64,000 nucleotides of DNA from Paragyromitra xinjiangensis (lineage: Eukaryota > Ascomycota > Pezizomycetes > Pezizales > Discinaceae). A model generated the notes under the pieces. That model searched no databases and had not been told where the DNA came from. It worked only from the letters and a program-made list of their open reading frames with translations. The translations under genes and the position numbers were made by a program. The stretch spans positions 1,612,001 through 1,676,000 of the forward strand of contig JBCAMK010000011.1 in assembly GCA_038503065.1 (NCBI GenBank), read 5' to 3'. The stretch's first letter is position 1. Every line of letters begins with the position of its first letter. Positions 50,038-61,112 of the stretch are shown in pieces.

Positions 50038-50062
50038 CATCATCATCATCATCATCATCATC
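50038..50062 (+). repeat. (CAT)n microsatellite
   Basis: Eight CAT units in a row. The Met-run and His-run frames through it are artefacts of the repeat. Confidence 0.95.
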
Positions 50063-50662
50063 GGACTAGGCTGATCATTGTTCGTGAACGTGAAGTTATT
50101 CTACGACTGAGCAAATTCAGTGAAAGCCTATTGGGCTGTGCGCACAATATCTCGGTTTTGTATCACAGACGCTTACTCTTGTGGGATCCGGAAGCCCGGG
50201 GAACACTATTCTGTGCATGTTCTTCGCACATGTTCCCGCTGTGAGTGAGTTCCGGCGTGAAATTGATGGAATTAGGTGTAAATATTCGGCACAGAGGTTC
50301 AAGTCCTTGGGCACATTCAGGACTTTGAGATGGGATATTCGTTATTGGATTCGATGAAATTTATAAGCTATCGCCTAGAACCGTGAGAATAGAGAAAAGC
50401 TTCGTACGCAACTACCTTATATTATGTCGCGATTCAGACTAGTATCTGCCCGTGTATAAGCGCATCGTCTCCGGCGGCGCCCCCGCTTTGTAGGATGAGG
50501 CTCTCGCGGACCGGAATGGCACGGTGCGAGGAGTATTTAGTTAGCACAGGAAGTCCATGTATGAAATCCTGGATCTCATGGCGATGGCCAGGCGCTTTAC
50601 GCACCTTCTCCTCACCCCCATCGTGGAGTTCCAAAGAGAATAATGAACCTAAATAATAAAAA

Positions 50663-50938
50663 ATGATTGATCATACTCCACAATCCTCGCTTCTTGTAAG
50701 CCAGACTGTTCCGCCAAAGCCTCCATCAACCAATCAAGACGTGACACACTTAGCGTCCGCCTCGATCTTGATTGAGCAATTGTACGACCGCGCGCAGCAC
50801 GCACAACACGCGTTTTCGTCATTAATTCCTGGAAGGCTCTCCAATCAGGCTGACACTTTTCCAAGTTCAAAAGGGCCGCGATTTTCCATCGTCTTGACTC
50901 TATTTGCGTTCGAATCGCGATATTGCCCCACACAATAA
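50663..50938 (+). CDS. Possible small gene or first exon, unknown function
   Basis: A 91-codon frame begins at an ATG in good context (AAAAATGATT). The product (SQTVPPKPPSTNQDVTH, then ASILIEQLYDRAQHAQHAFS) has an amphipathic helical look and could be the first exon of a spliced gene. The opposite strand is also open here (50649-50933) and further left (50434-50634), but that frame lacks an ATG or an acceptor at its start. I prefer the plus strand weakly. No family recognised. Confidence 0.3.
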   Translation: MIDHTPQSSLLVSQTVPPKPPSTNQDVTHLASASILIEQLYDRAQHAQHAFSSLIPGRLSNQADTFPSSKGPRFSIVLTLFAFESRYCPTQ

Positions 50939-51260
50939 GTCACCGTGAAAGGGAACCTGAAGTATCGCTTTTCGGACGACTGCCACTCATCAGTGTTCTG
51001 TTCGGAGTTCAAACTGTTCTTATAGTCAGTTCGTCCTGCCAGTCTTGTAGTCGGGCTTCTCCGTCACGCAATCAATCATCGTGCAAAACCGGCTGACGAG
51101 AGAGAAAGATTGAGATAGATCATCGGTAGCTGGCTGGTTCAGATACTTGAAGATTTTGAGCATTTCTAGCGGGCCCTAAATTTTTATTTCATTTTTTCCA
51201 CAATTCTCGGTTTCTTTAACATCTCAACTTCGTACTCGCAGTTCCAGTCTCCTTATTCGG

Positions 51261-53784
51261 ATGGCAGCTCCTCCAGTAACCCTGGCTGATCAAGAAGCTT
51301 CCGGAGTTCTTTACCTTGTCGAGTTCGCCAAATTTGAGAAAGAGAACCCTGATCTCAACTCTAGTCAATGCGCCGAAATATTTTTCAAAAATCCCTTCTC
51401 GAGTCATAGCCATCAACCGGAAAGAAGTTCGGCGATCCAAATCAATAGAAATCTAGCGACTCCACCAAATTTCAAACCTGAATCATGTCCACAATCCGGG
51501 ACCACCCCGCTAGCTGGCAGCCAACGTATGGTCCGTGGAAACTCGGTATAATTTCCTTCTTCCTCTACAATTCAACTTGAAGCTTCCAAATCCCATCCAT
51601 TTAAAAAGCCACCAGGCGCTGAGATATGCCCCAATCAAACAGACTCAGACGAGTAGTGTTTCCCCGCAACATGCTTTTGCGATCAGAGCGGGGCGTTCCC
51701 CTCAACAGTTTCAATATACGCATCCCGTTTCCTTATCGTCCAGTCTTCCGCGGCGTGAGGACATTCTTTATACATCTGCAGCACCACCTTCTTCACGTAC
51801 TTTACAGTCCCTTGGTATCGATATCAGCTCAGCGCCTGCTTTGGAAGAGTTCCTCGGTCAAAACAATAAACACGAACCCTTCCATGGTCTCAGCGTAGAT
51901 GACCCTTCAAGTTTCGGTGGAGCTCGAATGGCCAAGGCATACCCAACTTTGACAATAGACCCGACACTTAACAACTTCAGTGCGCCCCAGATGAGACATC
52001 AACTTTCCAGTTCCGCATCGGATTACCTTACTGGTGGTGAAGAGGGATACCTTGACAGTCCTCAATCTTTTTCCTATCCTATGAACCGCCACTCTCGTAG
52101 CTTTTCCCATGGCTCATTCAACAGTTCTCTTTTCAGTTCTTCACAAGCAGACTCTGCATCTCCGACGGACCACTTGGCCTTCGGACATCCGGGATCATAT
52201 TCGATGAGTCGACAAGCGAGCGGTACCAGTTTTATTCCCAACGCACTTTCAATGCTGAGGGTTCGATCCTCAACCGGGAGTTCCGTTACTGATGGTATTG
52301 GAAGTGTCTATGGCGTCACTGATCGGAGTGATATCGACGGATTACTGAATGGCGTCGGGGGGTTTGCGAGCGAGAATGGAGATGTTTCTTCGCTTCACAA
52401 AGCTTCCGCGCAAATCGTTCTAAAGAGGTCCTCAAGTGTGAGTGTGGAGGATCTTAATGATTCAATGGTGAAAGGGGGGCAGGGACAGCACCACTCCCGC
52501 CCATCTCCTTCGAGTGGTCCGCCAAACCCTAGGAAGCAAAGACGGATTAAAGAGGAGGAGGTCGATAACCAACCCCAGAAGAATATCGATACTACAAAAC
52601 AACAGCTTCCTGAGAAAATAATCAAAACTGAAGCTTCGGCGAAGGCTGATAAGGGATCTACAGTGCGGCAATCAGAGAAAAAAAGTACTGGGGGTAGCCG
52701 GCATCTGCCTACTATCAAGCCCGGTAAAAACCCGAACAATGCACCTATGAGCACTTCAAAATCGTCGTACATCCGCCCCCCACACCCACGGGTATACTGC
52801 GATAAGTGCAATGCTCATCCGGATGGGTTCCGTGGGGATCATGAGCTTCGACGCCATACCGATCGAGAACATGCGCCTACTAGGAAGATGTATGTTATAA
52901 AGGACATATCCAAGGGCAAAACACTTTTGGCAAAATGCAAGGCGTGTCAATCTGGAAAGAAGTATGGGGTCGATTATAATGCGGCAGCGCATTTGAGGAG
53001 ACAACACTTTAAGCCGAAGACTCGGAATGGTAAGAATAAACAAAAGATTCCATCAACCATTGATCAGACGGTCCCAGAGATGGCAGAACTGAGAAAGTGG
53101 ATGGAAGAGGTTGAGGTCCGTGTGGATGTCGGAAAGGATGATGATCCATATACAAAGAAAGGCCCCAAGGAAGATGAAGATGGCACTCACAATCATCACG
53201 AGGGAGAAGATGGGGATGATACAAGCGAAGAGGATGAGGAGGAAGAGTCCCAACAGATGGATGAAAGAGAAGATAGTCGAGGCGCAACATACCAAGAAGT
53301 AGCTGGGCAAAAAATCCCGCGGCAGCAGAGCACCCCGGAAATCTTTCAAGAAATGGATATGGATTTTGAACCAGGCAATCTTTCTCAATCAGATTTAGCG
53401 TGGACCCTCAATTTCAACGGTTGGAGTGGCTCGTCAGTCAATAGTGCCACTTACACGCTTTCAAACTCACAGATCCCCCAACAGTTAATTCATGGTTTCG
53501 ATTTCCGTGTTTCAGCTGCCACAGGGTCTGTACCCCTCGTGGCGGGAGCTTTTAATCATCAGCAGAACCTCGGAATTCACTTGCCAACTCAGCATACGCA
53601 TCAAATGTTGATGCAAGACAGTCTCCTCTTGCAGTCACCACCCTATACATCTGAAAGCAATAGCACAGCGCTCAACAATTTTTCACCTGCTGCTGCAAGA
53701 TCAGCAGCCATGTTTGAAGATCACCTTGGTGGTTTCCCAGACGTGTTCTCCGAAATTCAAGGTGACCTTAAGCCTTACCATTAA
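51261..53784 (+). CDS. KLAP-like fungal regulator with Cys/His zinc-binding domain
   Basis: Two exons: 51261-51545 and 51583-53784, or more likely 51616-53784, since the first acceptor would leave a 37-nt intron. The product is about 820 aa. A long Ser-rich N-terminal half contains SLGIDISSAPALEEFLGQ and PTLTIDPTL. The conserved domain at about residues 475-560 reads VYCDKCNAHPDGFRGDHELR followed by RHTDREH (a C2H2-type site), then LAKCKACQSGKKYGVDYNAA and AHLRRQHF, a second Cys/His site. This arrangement is that of fungal proteins often labelled key lime pathogenicity protein (KLAP-like). An acidic run (EEDEEEESQQMDE) and a Gln/His-rich tail follow, suggesting an activator. It is the only zinc-finger gene on the plus strand and lacks the array's split-finger intron. 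Confidence 0.88.
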
Positions 53785-56491
53785 CATTTCCTTCTCGTCT
53801 ACACACTTTTTTTTTATTTCGGAAAGAACTAGAGGCGCTTGAAGATAAAGAGAGTCCATTATTTATGGCAGTGGATAGTCCCTGGAGCTTCTACCCCGGG
53901 AGGGCGTTGAGAGTCAATGGTGTTTTATGTGTTTCTTTTTCTTTCGTTTTCGGAGTTGAAACTGGAGTTGGATATGGAGGAGTTTTTTCGTACAGCTTTT
54001 CGGTTACTACTATTTGGGGCTTACGTATGTGTGTTTATTATTCTTATTTATAGCTTCTGTGCATTTCAAATTGCTACATATTTTTATCGTTCATTGATCC
54101 CTTTACCGTTTCTCGTTTTTGTGCGCCTTCTTGTTTTACTTCATATGCCTTCTCTCTAAGTCATATATTTACGGCTGACCTATGATATTGTGATCGTGAT
54201 GTTTCTGCCCCCTTTCAACCTTCTTTGGACCATATTGCACTCGTGCTTTCCCTTTGATCTTGTTTATCCGTACACTTTCTTTCTTGTCGGATTCTCGTTT
54301 TGGTTCTTTGTACTACATATTTGTGTGTTGTTAGGAACAATCCATTCGATTTATTCATTGCCTTATCACACACCACTTCTGGCGAGTGACAGTGCGTGAC
54401 CAATTTGTAACGGCAAGCTTCATCTCAAACCCCGGCTCTAGATCTTATAAGCTAACACATGGACTAACTGAAATATGATTACTCATCTATATATATTTCT
54501 AGGATGGAGATCCTATTGTGAGAAAGAATGGGCTAGCTAGAAACACTATCCGAAACCAGCCCGTTCCCACTGCGGGGAACGACGGCTCTAAGAAAACGGA
54601 CGTTTCGATCCTTAAAGTTTTACAGCCAGATAGTGAACTTAGTAACAGTTCATGTGGTAAAGAATCCCTGTGTTATAGCTAGTTTTATTATGGTTGGTAA
54701 TGATTAGTATACGTTTAAAGCCGTATCCTTGCTAAGTTGTTCCCCGGCGCAACTACGATTCCTTAAGGTAACCGAAAGCACCCCGCCAAACTGAAAATGA
54801 TCAGAGGCCCGGGCCCGAGCCTTCTAGTCCACGCGGCCTTGCGAGTCTTGCCCAGCTGTGTTTCCTACGCACCTCTCCACGAAAGCCCTATTCAGTTGAA
54901 GTTTCTTTCCCGAGGGAGCCTCCGCTGACGCGGCTATGTGGGCCTCTGTCAAAGCTCATAGGTTTTCGTTGCTCGTGGCATGTCAAGAGCCTCTGATAGG
55001 ACAAAGTTGCATGTAGTGATAACCCCAGTCACCGGGAGGGCCTTTACGCTCGAGGTTGATCTTGGTCATCTGGCAAGACCGGGCGAGATTTATGGTAGGA
55101 GAGGAATTATCATATTAGGAGCTCCGATCTCACTGGGGCGGCCCCTCGGAGTGGTAAAGCCCAAATATGTTCCTACCTTACGCCCTACCTAGAATAATTA
55201 GTGTGAACTAGTACATAGCAATTTTCAGTCTATAGTTAGGGCATTCGGGGATTCTTAGTAGCTGACCATGGCCAACCAACCAACAGGTCCCCCGGCCCCA
55301 GTAACCTGCCGACGATGGTCGCAAAAAAACTTAGTCTATTCTTTTTCATTCTCGTCGGGGGTCTCTATATTTACATGTAGATATTAGAAAATCAGGAACA
55401 GCGATTACTCTACAGCCTAGAGAGATGAACCTTAGCTCCGATACTGGAGGGAAAAAGGTGACTTTACTACTGTCTTGGTGGGTAACGGTGTAACGGTATC
55501 TGAGACCCTGGCTAGGCGGGTAATACATGCACACCCGCAGCTTGGGCGCGCGCTGCGCTCAGTAGTTTTATCAAAAACTACCACCATGTACCGCCACTAT
55601 AGGTCTTAAAAGGAAATTAGTATCGGAAGTGTTTGTAAATTTTGAAATTATCAATAATCTTTCGTTACCCTAAACGTAAGCTTCATTAGGGCCTGGTGGG
55701 ATTTCGAGATGAAGAGTGAAATTTTCCGCTCAGCAACTTCATAATCACCAATACTCACTCGATACCATCACTTATCGATAATAGACCAGTGGGAAGGACA
55801 TCGGAAGTTTCGGGGCCGTGAAAAGTTGGTAGCGCTAGTACGCGCCCCGCCTATAAAGCTGGGCCTCTATGGAGTACGATTCCAATAATCAATCAACCGA
55901 TCAAGTCTTCGGCCTCCCGACCATAATATTCAACACGTAAAATGTGATTTACTCTATAGCTCCACACTATCCGTCATCCCAGAACATTACAGCCGCACTC
56001 CAAAAGTTTTCGTACCCTCCTCACTTCAAATCTCAGCCACTGGCGAATTGTGGCCGTAGTTTCTGCACAAGGGAATCATACAGAGGGTTGAATGTTATTT
56101 AGTGTGTCAATATTCGTACACCTTCCATCCTTTAATTACTGTTCTCTAGCTTAGTTAACGTTTATAATTATTTAGTTATAGTATTTAGAGCAAAATCGAG
56201 GAAGGGGAGCTGACGATATTGAGACTGAAAGCTGAAAGATGCCTCTCTTAGAGTAGCGTGTGTGATAGCGCAACGAATGATAAATCTAAGCCTCTTGGAG
56301 GATCAGATACAAAAAATATACCTAGAGAGTTCTAGAGATTAATTCTATGAGATGGAGCAAGCTTTTTGCACCGATCCTTCAATAGCTAGACATACTAGCA
56401 ACAGACCCAAACTGGCATTGATACTTGGGAATCATTTCCGTACTCTATGCACGCAAACACAAAAACATCCGGATGCGTATCCATCCTCCAT
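53785..56491. other. Intergenic region with 3' flank of the KLAP-like gene
   Basis: 53.8-54.4 kb is T-rich and probably 3' UTR, with short hydrophobic frames that I treat as incidental. The rest has no supported gene. A family C element fragment is at 55990-56190. Confidence 0.55.
55990..56190. mobile_element. MITE-like element, family C copy 3, right end missing
   Basis: It begins CAGCCGCACTCCAAAAGTTT and then follows the 28500 copy through CCACTGGCGA, GTAGTTTCTG, TGTTATTTAG, TGTCAATATTCGTA and CTGTTCTCTA up to TATAGTATT. The right terminal repeat (GACTTTTGGAACGCGG in the 28500 copy) is absent. Confidence 0.75.
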
Positions 56492-57645
56492 CTACAGCTT
56501 CGACTTGCCCTGGAGCCCCGTTTCTACAACCTTTGGCTTATTCCTATCACTGCTAACAATAATCGCTAGTTGGTGAGCTATTGCTACAAGCTGCTCATCT
56601 TCATCAAAGATATCAACATTTACGTCCATCCTTCCATCCCTGATCTCACGGGACTCGATACGACAGAATAGCCATTTCCAACCTTGAGGTGGGGGTGTAC
56701 GTTTAATCTCAATCGAGAGTGAGAGGGTCGGATACCAGTGTGATCCGGCCATTGAGGGGTAATTTTCGGGAAGGGGACGGAACTACGAAGTGTTAGCGAA
56801 TACGAGCTTAGCAGGAAGAATAGTGCCATAACCCAGGTGGTTGGATGCACTTGATGAATTCATCATTAAGCAGGAAAAAGGTAAACAAACCATGTCGCTA
56901 AGATATCCTAAAGCGGGTACATCCATCATCCCGCCATCTTCGAGCCTAACCCATTGCTCTCTAACGCTCTTCGTCTCCTTGCTACTTCCATGCAGCTTCC
57001 CTCGTGGTATCAGATACACTAGCTTTCTCGCGACCGGTCTCGCATCACACAATGGATCCTTCATGGGCTTCCACTCTTCACAATCCTTCTCGCGATCGGG
57101 AATACCACCTGCTGGTAAGGGCGATACCGTCTTTAGGGTCACCCCTTTCTGGAGACTTTCGAAATGTGTAAACACAATTATGGCCTCGAGGCATATTCGG
57201 GTACCTTCAGTCTGGGAGAGTACTGCGCGAAGGAAGGTGTAGGCTCGACCAATCTTAACAGGTGTGATAACGATTTTTGCAGGCCCCGGGAAACAAGAAT
57301 TGAAAAAGGATGTGGATATATTTATCGCGTGTGGTTGGCCGAAGGGTGACAGCTTTGGATGGGTGGTGATATGGGTGGTGGAGGTGGAGAGGAGGAGGGA
57401 AGTGAGATAACCGCCATGGGGAACTAGGTTGGAAGTAGCTTGTTAACTATAGGACGAGTCGGAGGAAGTGGAGGACGGGTGGGCAAACCGAAGCCGATAC
57501 ACCAATCTCTCTTGAGATCCACAGAGTATATGGCGGAGCTATCTGTTGTAATGTTGCCTTCGGCAACTGTGGTTGCGATTGCCTCAGTAAAACTAGAATG
57601 CTTGAAGTCGGCCGAGAACAGGGGTTGGTTTTTCCAGGATGACAT
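56492..57645 (-). CDS. Thioesterase-like (hot-dog fold) protein
   Basis: Three exons (57645-57489, 57423-56891, 56782-56492) join in frame to 326 aa. The layout is that of the fungal thioesterase-like superfamily (two hot-dog repeats). Near the N-terminus is SSFTEAIATTVAEG, then YSVDLKRDWCIGFVPHGGYL with the family's VPHGGY active-site-side motif. In the middle come VKIGRAYTFLRAVLSQ and DVPALGYLSDM, and the second repeat has WYPTLSLSIEIKR, WLFCRIESREIRDGRMD and LVAIAHQLAII. Such proteins are predicted acyl-CoA thioesterases hydrolysing acyl-CoA; the substrate and compartment are unknown here. No peroxisomal C-terminal tripeptide is seen (ends KSKL, not SKL preceded by stop-adjacent context I would rely on, though SKL at the very C-terminus would fit a PTS1 signal). 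The ATG is tentative. Confidence 0.88.
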
Positions 57646-60600
57646 AGCTAGCGAAGCCTTCAGGTTGAGGACGGATATCTGGTTGTTGGAAATGTGTATT
57701 ATGAAGGTAAATGAATGTAAATGTACGAGTGTCTACTCCAGAACTTCTGCCAGCTGGTATGAGACCGTGCTCGATCAAGCCGAGGTAATTAATGATTAGG
57801 GTGATTCTGTCGCGTCCCACGTCAACGTGTTGTGAGCCTCGGCCGCACTCTAAACACACATTCCTGCATTATCCCGATAAGGTAACATAATTATTGAGCT
57901 CACTAGCTAGGGTTATGAGCAGTGCTCTTTGGCACGCTGGAAGACCATGAAGACCGAAGGAATAGAACGACCTAATGTTTTTCATTAATAACCCTAACCC
58001 CAGGAAGTCCAAAAATTTCATGTGAGAAGGCGAGTTTGTGAAATTCGCTTGTGATATTGAATTTTTTTTTACCTTACAACACGTTACTTGAAATCTGAAG
58101 CTAGGCAGATACCTGTGAATCTTGGATTCCAATACAAAGTGGAGTTCGAGTATGCTATCTGGGGCTTTCTGTACTAACATTTGGGTTAGTTTTGGTAAGG
58201 AAAGTAGTATTCATATACACTAGAGACCCTAGGTCAAAAGGTGTGCCCTTCGACCCAGGTTACAATCTTCATAGTTACTGTGCTGGAGGAATAGCTATAG
58301 CGGTTTCTCGCGGCATTCGGAACACTCAGCTCTAGGTTACTATTTTGCGCAAGGTCCCCCAACTACGATGGCCACGACCCAAAATTAAAGCCTAGAAATT
58401 GAACTTGGGCACTATCTTATAGGAAGAATAGCTCTAGTGCTAGCAATTTTCTTCCCACAGCTGCAGCCAGCAACGCGCTGAACGGCCTCGCGAAGAGTGA
58501 GTTGGGGTATTTAAGCTTTAAGTTCTCAGACTTACACTGGTTATTGTGCTTTTATTACAGGGAGGGAGGAGTTTTTACAATTTCTGAGGTCTGAGGTCTC
58601 CTATTACCCAGCTGCAGGTTTTGCCGCGGGAAAAGTTACGCACAAGGAGGTTAAACGAGCAGGTTGCCTAGTATTTATTCCACGATGCTAGGGAGCCCAG
58701 ATTGAATGAAGGAGAATATTTGACGATTGTAGGTCGCAAGTATTTGAGGGTTACACTACAGCAGGATATATACCACCATCGAGCCTTTCTCCGAACGCTC
58801 CTATCTGATTCTTGGAATAAGTTCTGATAAGGGAGCTTACTCTAGATTTTGCCCCTCTCTTGTGTCACTAGTTATAGTGTTACCAGGAAGATCGGTTCGG
58901 TTATCTAGCCTGGCAGCCGTAGAAGATCTCCGTGCCAAGGCGGAATGACGTTAGTTGACAGAGCCTCAACCTCTCAGCAACACTCATTCAACTCCCCATC
59001 CATCCAATTCACCCTAGCAACTATGACTTAGAATATAATCTTATATTTATTCTATCATATAATATTCCGAGTTTCTTTCGCTGCTCTGCGAGTCTATAGA
59101 AATGGGTTGGCGCAACTCTCATCATTACTACAATCGTTCCGCGATATTAGCCCCGGTTGATACCGCCGGCATGGAGGATAGTCTATTTTAAGAAGGGGAA
59201 AGCCACACCTATAACATCCTTAAGCGCTTCTCCCAATTATTCAAACAACTGATCATGAGCTAATCCTTGTTTTATCCTCTTAACAGGGTATATGACTTCA
59301 AAAAGCAATAGGGGACTAGAGTACAGGCACTCGTTGCTACTACCATCGCCATCAAACTTGTCATATAATTATTCCAGGTACCTGTACTATTACTATATCA
59401 GATGAGCTTAATCCCATTCGTTAATAACTACATAATTACTCTGCAAGGTATACTTTGACTCCTAACTCCTGGGGCTCCACTTCTGTCGTACTAGCAGGAT
59501 TCATGTTCTAAGACATAAATTTCTTTTGCTCTTCAATAATTTCCTGCTACAGATCTTCTATGGCTGTCTAACGGACATTTTGCGCCCAATTTCCACGTAC
59601 CCCCTTTTCCCTGAGAGGCCCTGTAATATTAATACCAATCCCGGACCGTCACCTTCGGAACCTCTAAAGTAACTACTAGCCGCAGGATTGCGAGGGTTTC
59701 ATCCACAAAGCCAAACGCATCCCATTCAGCTTTTCTCCTAGGCCTGCTAAGCCCCCGCCCGGTAAGATAAACCTCAGCGTAGGTAGGGTAGATGGATTTG
59801 GTAGTTTTTTACGCATAGCCAGGCCTATCTTTAACAAATTAGGAAAGCTAACCTTCTTGGGTCGTTAAAGAACTGAATGGTTGAGGAATTTTTGGTGTAG
59901 CGGGAACGTTACTCACTTGGTATGTCCTTGGATTTATCTCAATATCATGTATTAACGTACCAGGCTTCGTTACGAATACACTCTAAACTCAAACTTAATC
60001 ATCTTGAATGAAACTCCACAAAGTTGGTCTTCAGGATCCGTTTCAAAGCTGGTACAGCATAAGAACAAGTATCACCCACTAAGTATCGCATTCTGCTATA
60101 GCCCCCAGTGTATCGCAAGCAATCTCTAAATTTAGTCTCCTGGACCAGTCAGTAGAAACTACTTCTTTCCTTTTTTTAGGCACAGCCTGCACATGAATTG
60201 ACACCTAGCTGAAATCCGAATCCAAGTCGCCCAATTCGGAATTGGGCTCCCAAAAGAAGGAATTATTCTACAGTTGCTTTTGTCTTTTAAATCTATCGCA
60301 AACTCTCTCAGTGTGGCTACCTTAGAGCTTGCTCCTGGTTCTTGGCTAGTCACATACTGGTTCGCGAGTGATGAGATGTGACAGGCACACGGCTGAGGCA
60401 GCATCAGCATAAAGGCAAGAACAGCGCATGTTGGCTTTATGACTACCATGTTTTCCTCCCTGCCAAAAATAGCATCAGCATTAAATACTCGTAGTAGGCA
60501 AAAAGATCCTGAACAAGCAAGTATTATTTTCACCAATCAATGATAAGCTTTTCCTACTAGAGTTATCGTTGCTAGTAAGACCCCCTCCTGACTACAACAC

Positions 60601-61112
60601 TTGCATTCAGATTCTTAATACTTGTTACTAGCGTTACTTGACATGCATTTCCAACTGGACGCGCACCTATGACACTTTGTCGCGCCGAATTGGTCTGATC
60701 CTAGTCCCGATAGCTACAGATTTTTCCCACTTTGCGCATGCGCATAGAAGTCAGTCTATCGGAGATTTCTCGATTTAGTATTTCGATGCTTGTTTTCAAG
60801 TACCATGCCCTGATTGCTGTCCATTCCTTGTAAAGACTGTTTCCATACACAAACGGTACCGGTCTTAAATTATATTCATCAATTAAACCACTTGTATATC
60901 ATCCATTCTACCTGTCGATTAAAACTATTTATCCCCGTTTCGGCACGTTTTTTACACTCACGACACCTCCATCCGCACCCGCGACACTCTTTTGCTTTTT
61001 GCAATCAGGACACTGTCGGTGGTCGCAAGCGACACACGATCCGTACAGAGCCTCACTGTATGGCCCCTGATTGCACTGCCCTTTGCCTTTACCACACTAT
61101 ACAACCCCTCCA
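57646..61112. other. Intergenic region with one small secreted-protein candidate
   Basis: Other than the frame at 60159-60449 I see no supportable gene. AACCCTAACCCC at 57993-58004 is a second telomere-like box, about 350 bp upstream of the thioesterase ATG. Confidence 0.5.
60159..60449 (-). CDS. Candidate small secreted Cys-containing protein
   Basis: From the ATG at 60449 the 96-aa product starts MVVIKPTCAVLAFMLMLPQP followed by CACH, which looks like a signal peptide with a cleavage site near residue 24. The mature part has four more Cys, three clustered near the C-terminus (RCQFMCRLC), and a basic end (KKGKK). No homologous family is recognised and no intron is evident. The frame is open upstream to 60536. 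It could be a chance frame. Confidence 0.3.
   Translation of the reverse strand: MVVIKPTCAVLAFMLMLPQPCACHISSLANQYVTSQEPGASSKVATLREFAIDLKDKSNCRIIPSFGSPIPNWATWIRISARCQFMCRLCLKKGKK

Larger units (their letters stand above)
46394..51260. other. Intergenic region, one uncertain small gene
   Basis: Short frames occur on both strands between 46.9 and 48.0 kb without domains or splice logic. The region holds a telomeric-repeat tract (48901-48920), a CAT microsatellite (50038-50062) and the uncertain frame at 50663-50938. The last 150 bases are a T/C-rich promoter-like stretch before the KLAP-like gene. Confidence 0.5.

Noticed and set aside
49846..50244. Frames beginning with Met or His runs on the two strands
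   Set aside because: Produced by the CAT microsatellite.
53865..54399. Hydrophobic plus-strand frames after the KLAP-like gene
   Set aside because: T-rich 3' flank gives Phe/Leu/Val-rich translation without real membrane-protein features.
54749..54778. Resemblance to the conserved large-subunit rRNA word around CTTAAGGTA
   Set aside because: Only about 30 bp match and the flanks do not follow rRNA on either side; too short to call an rDNA fragment.
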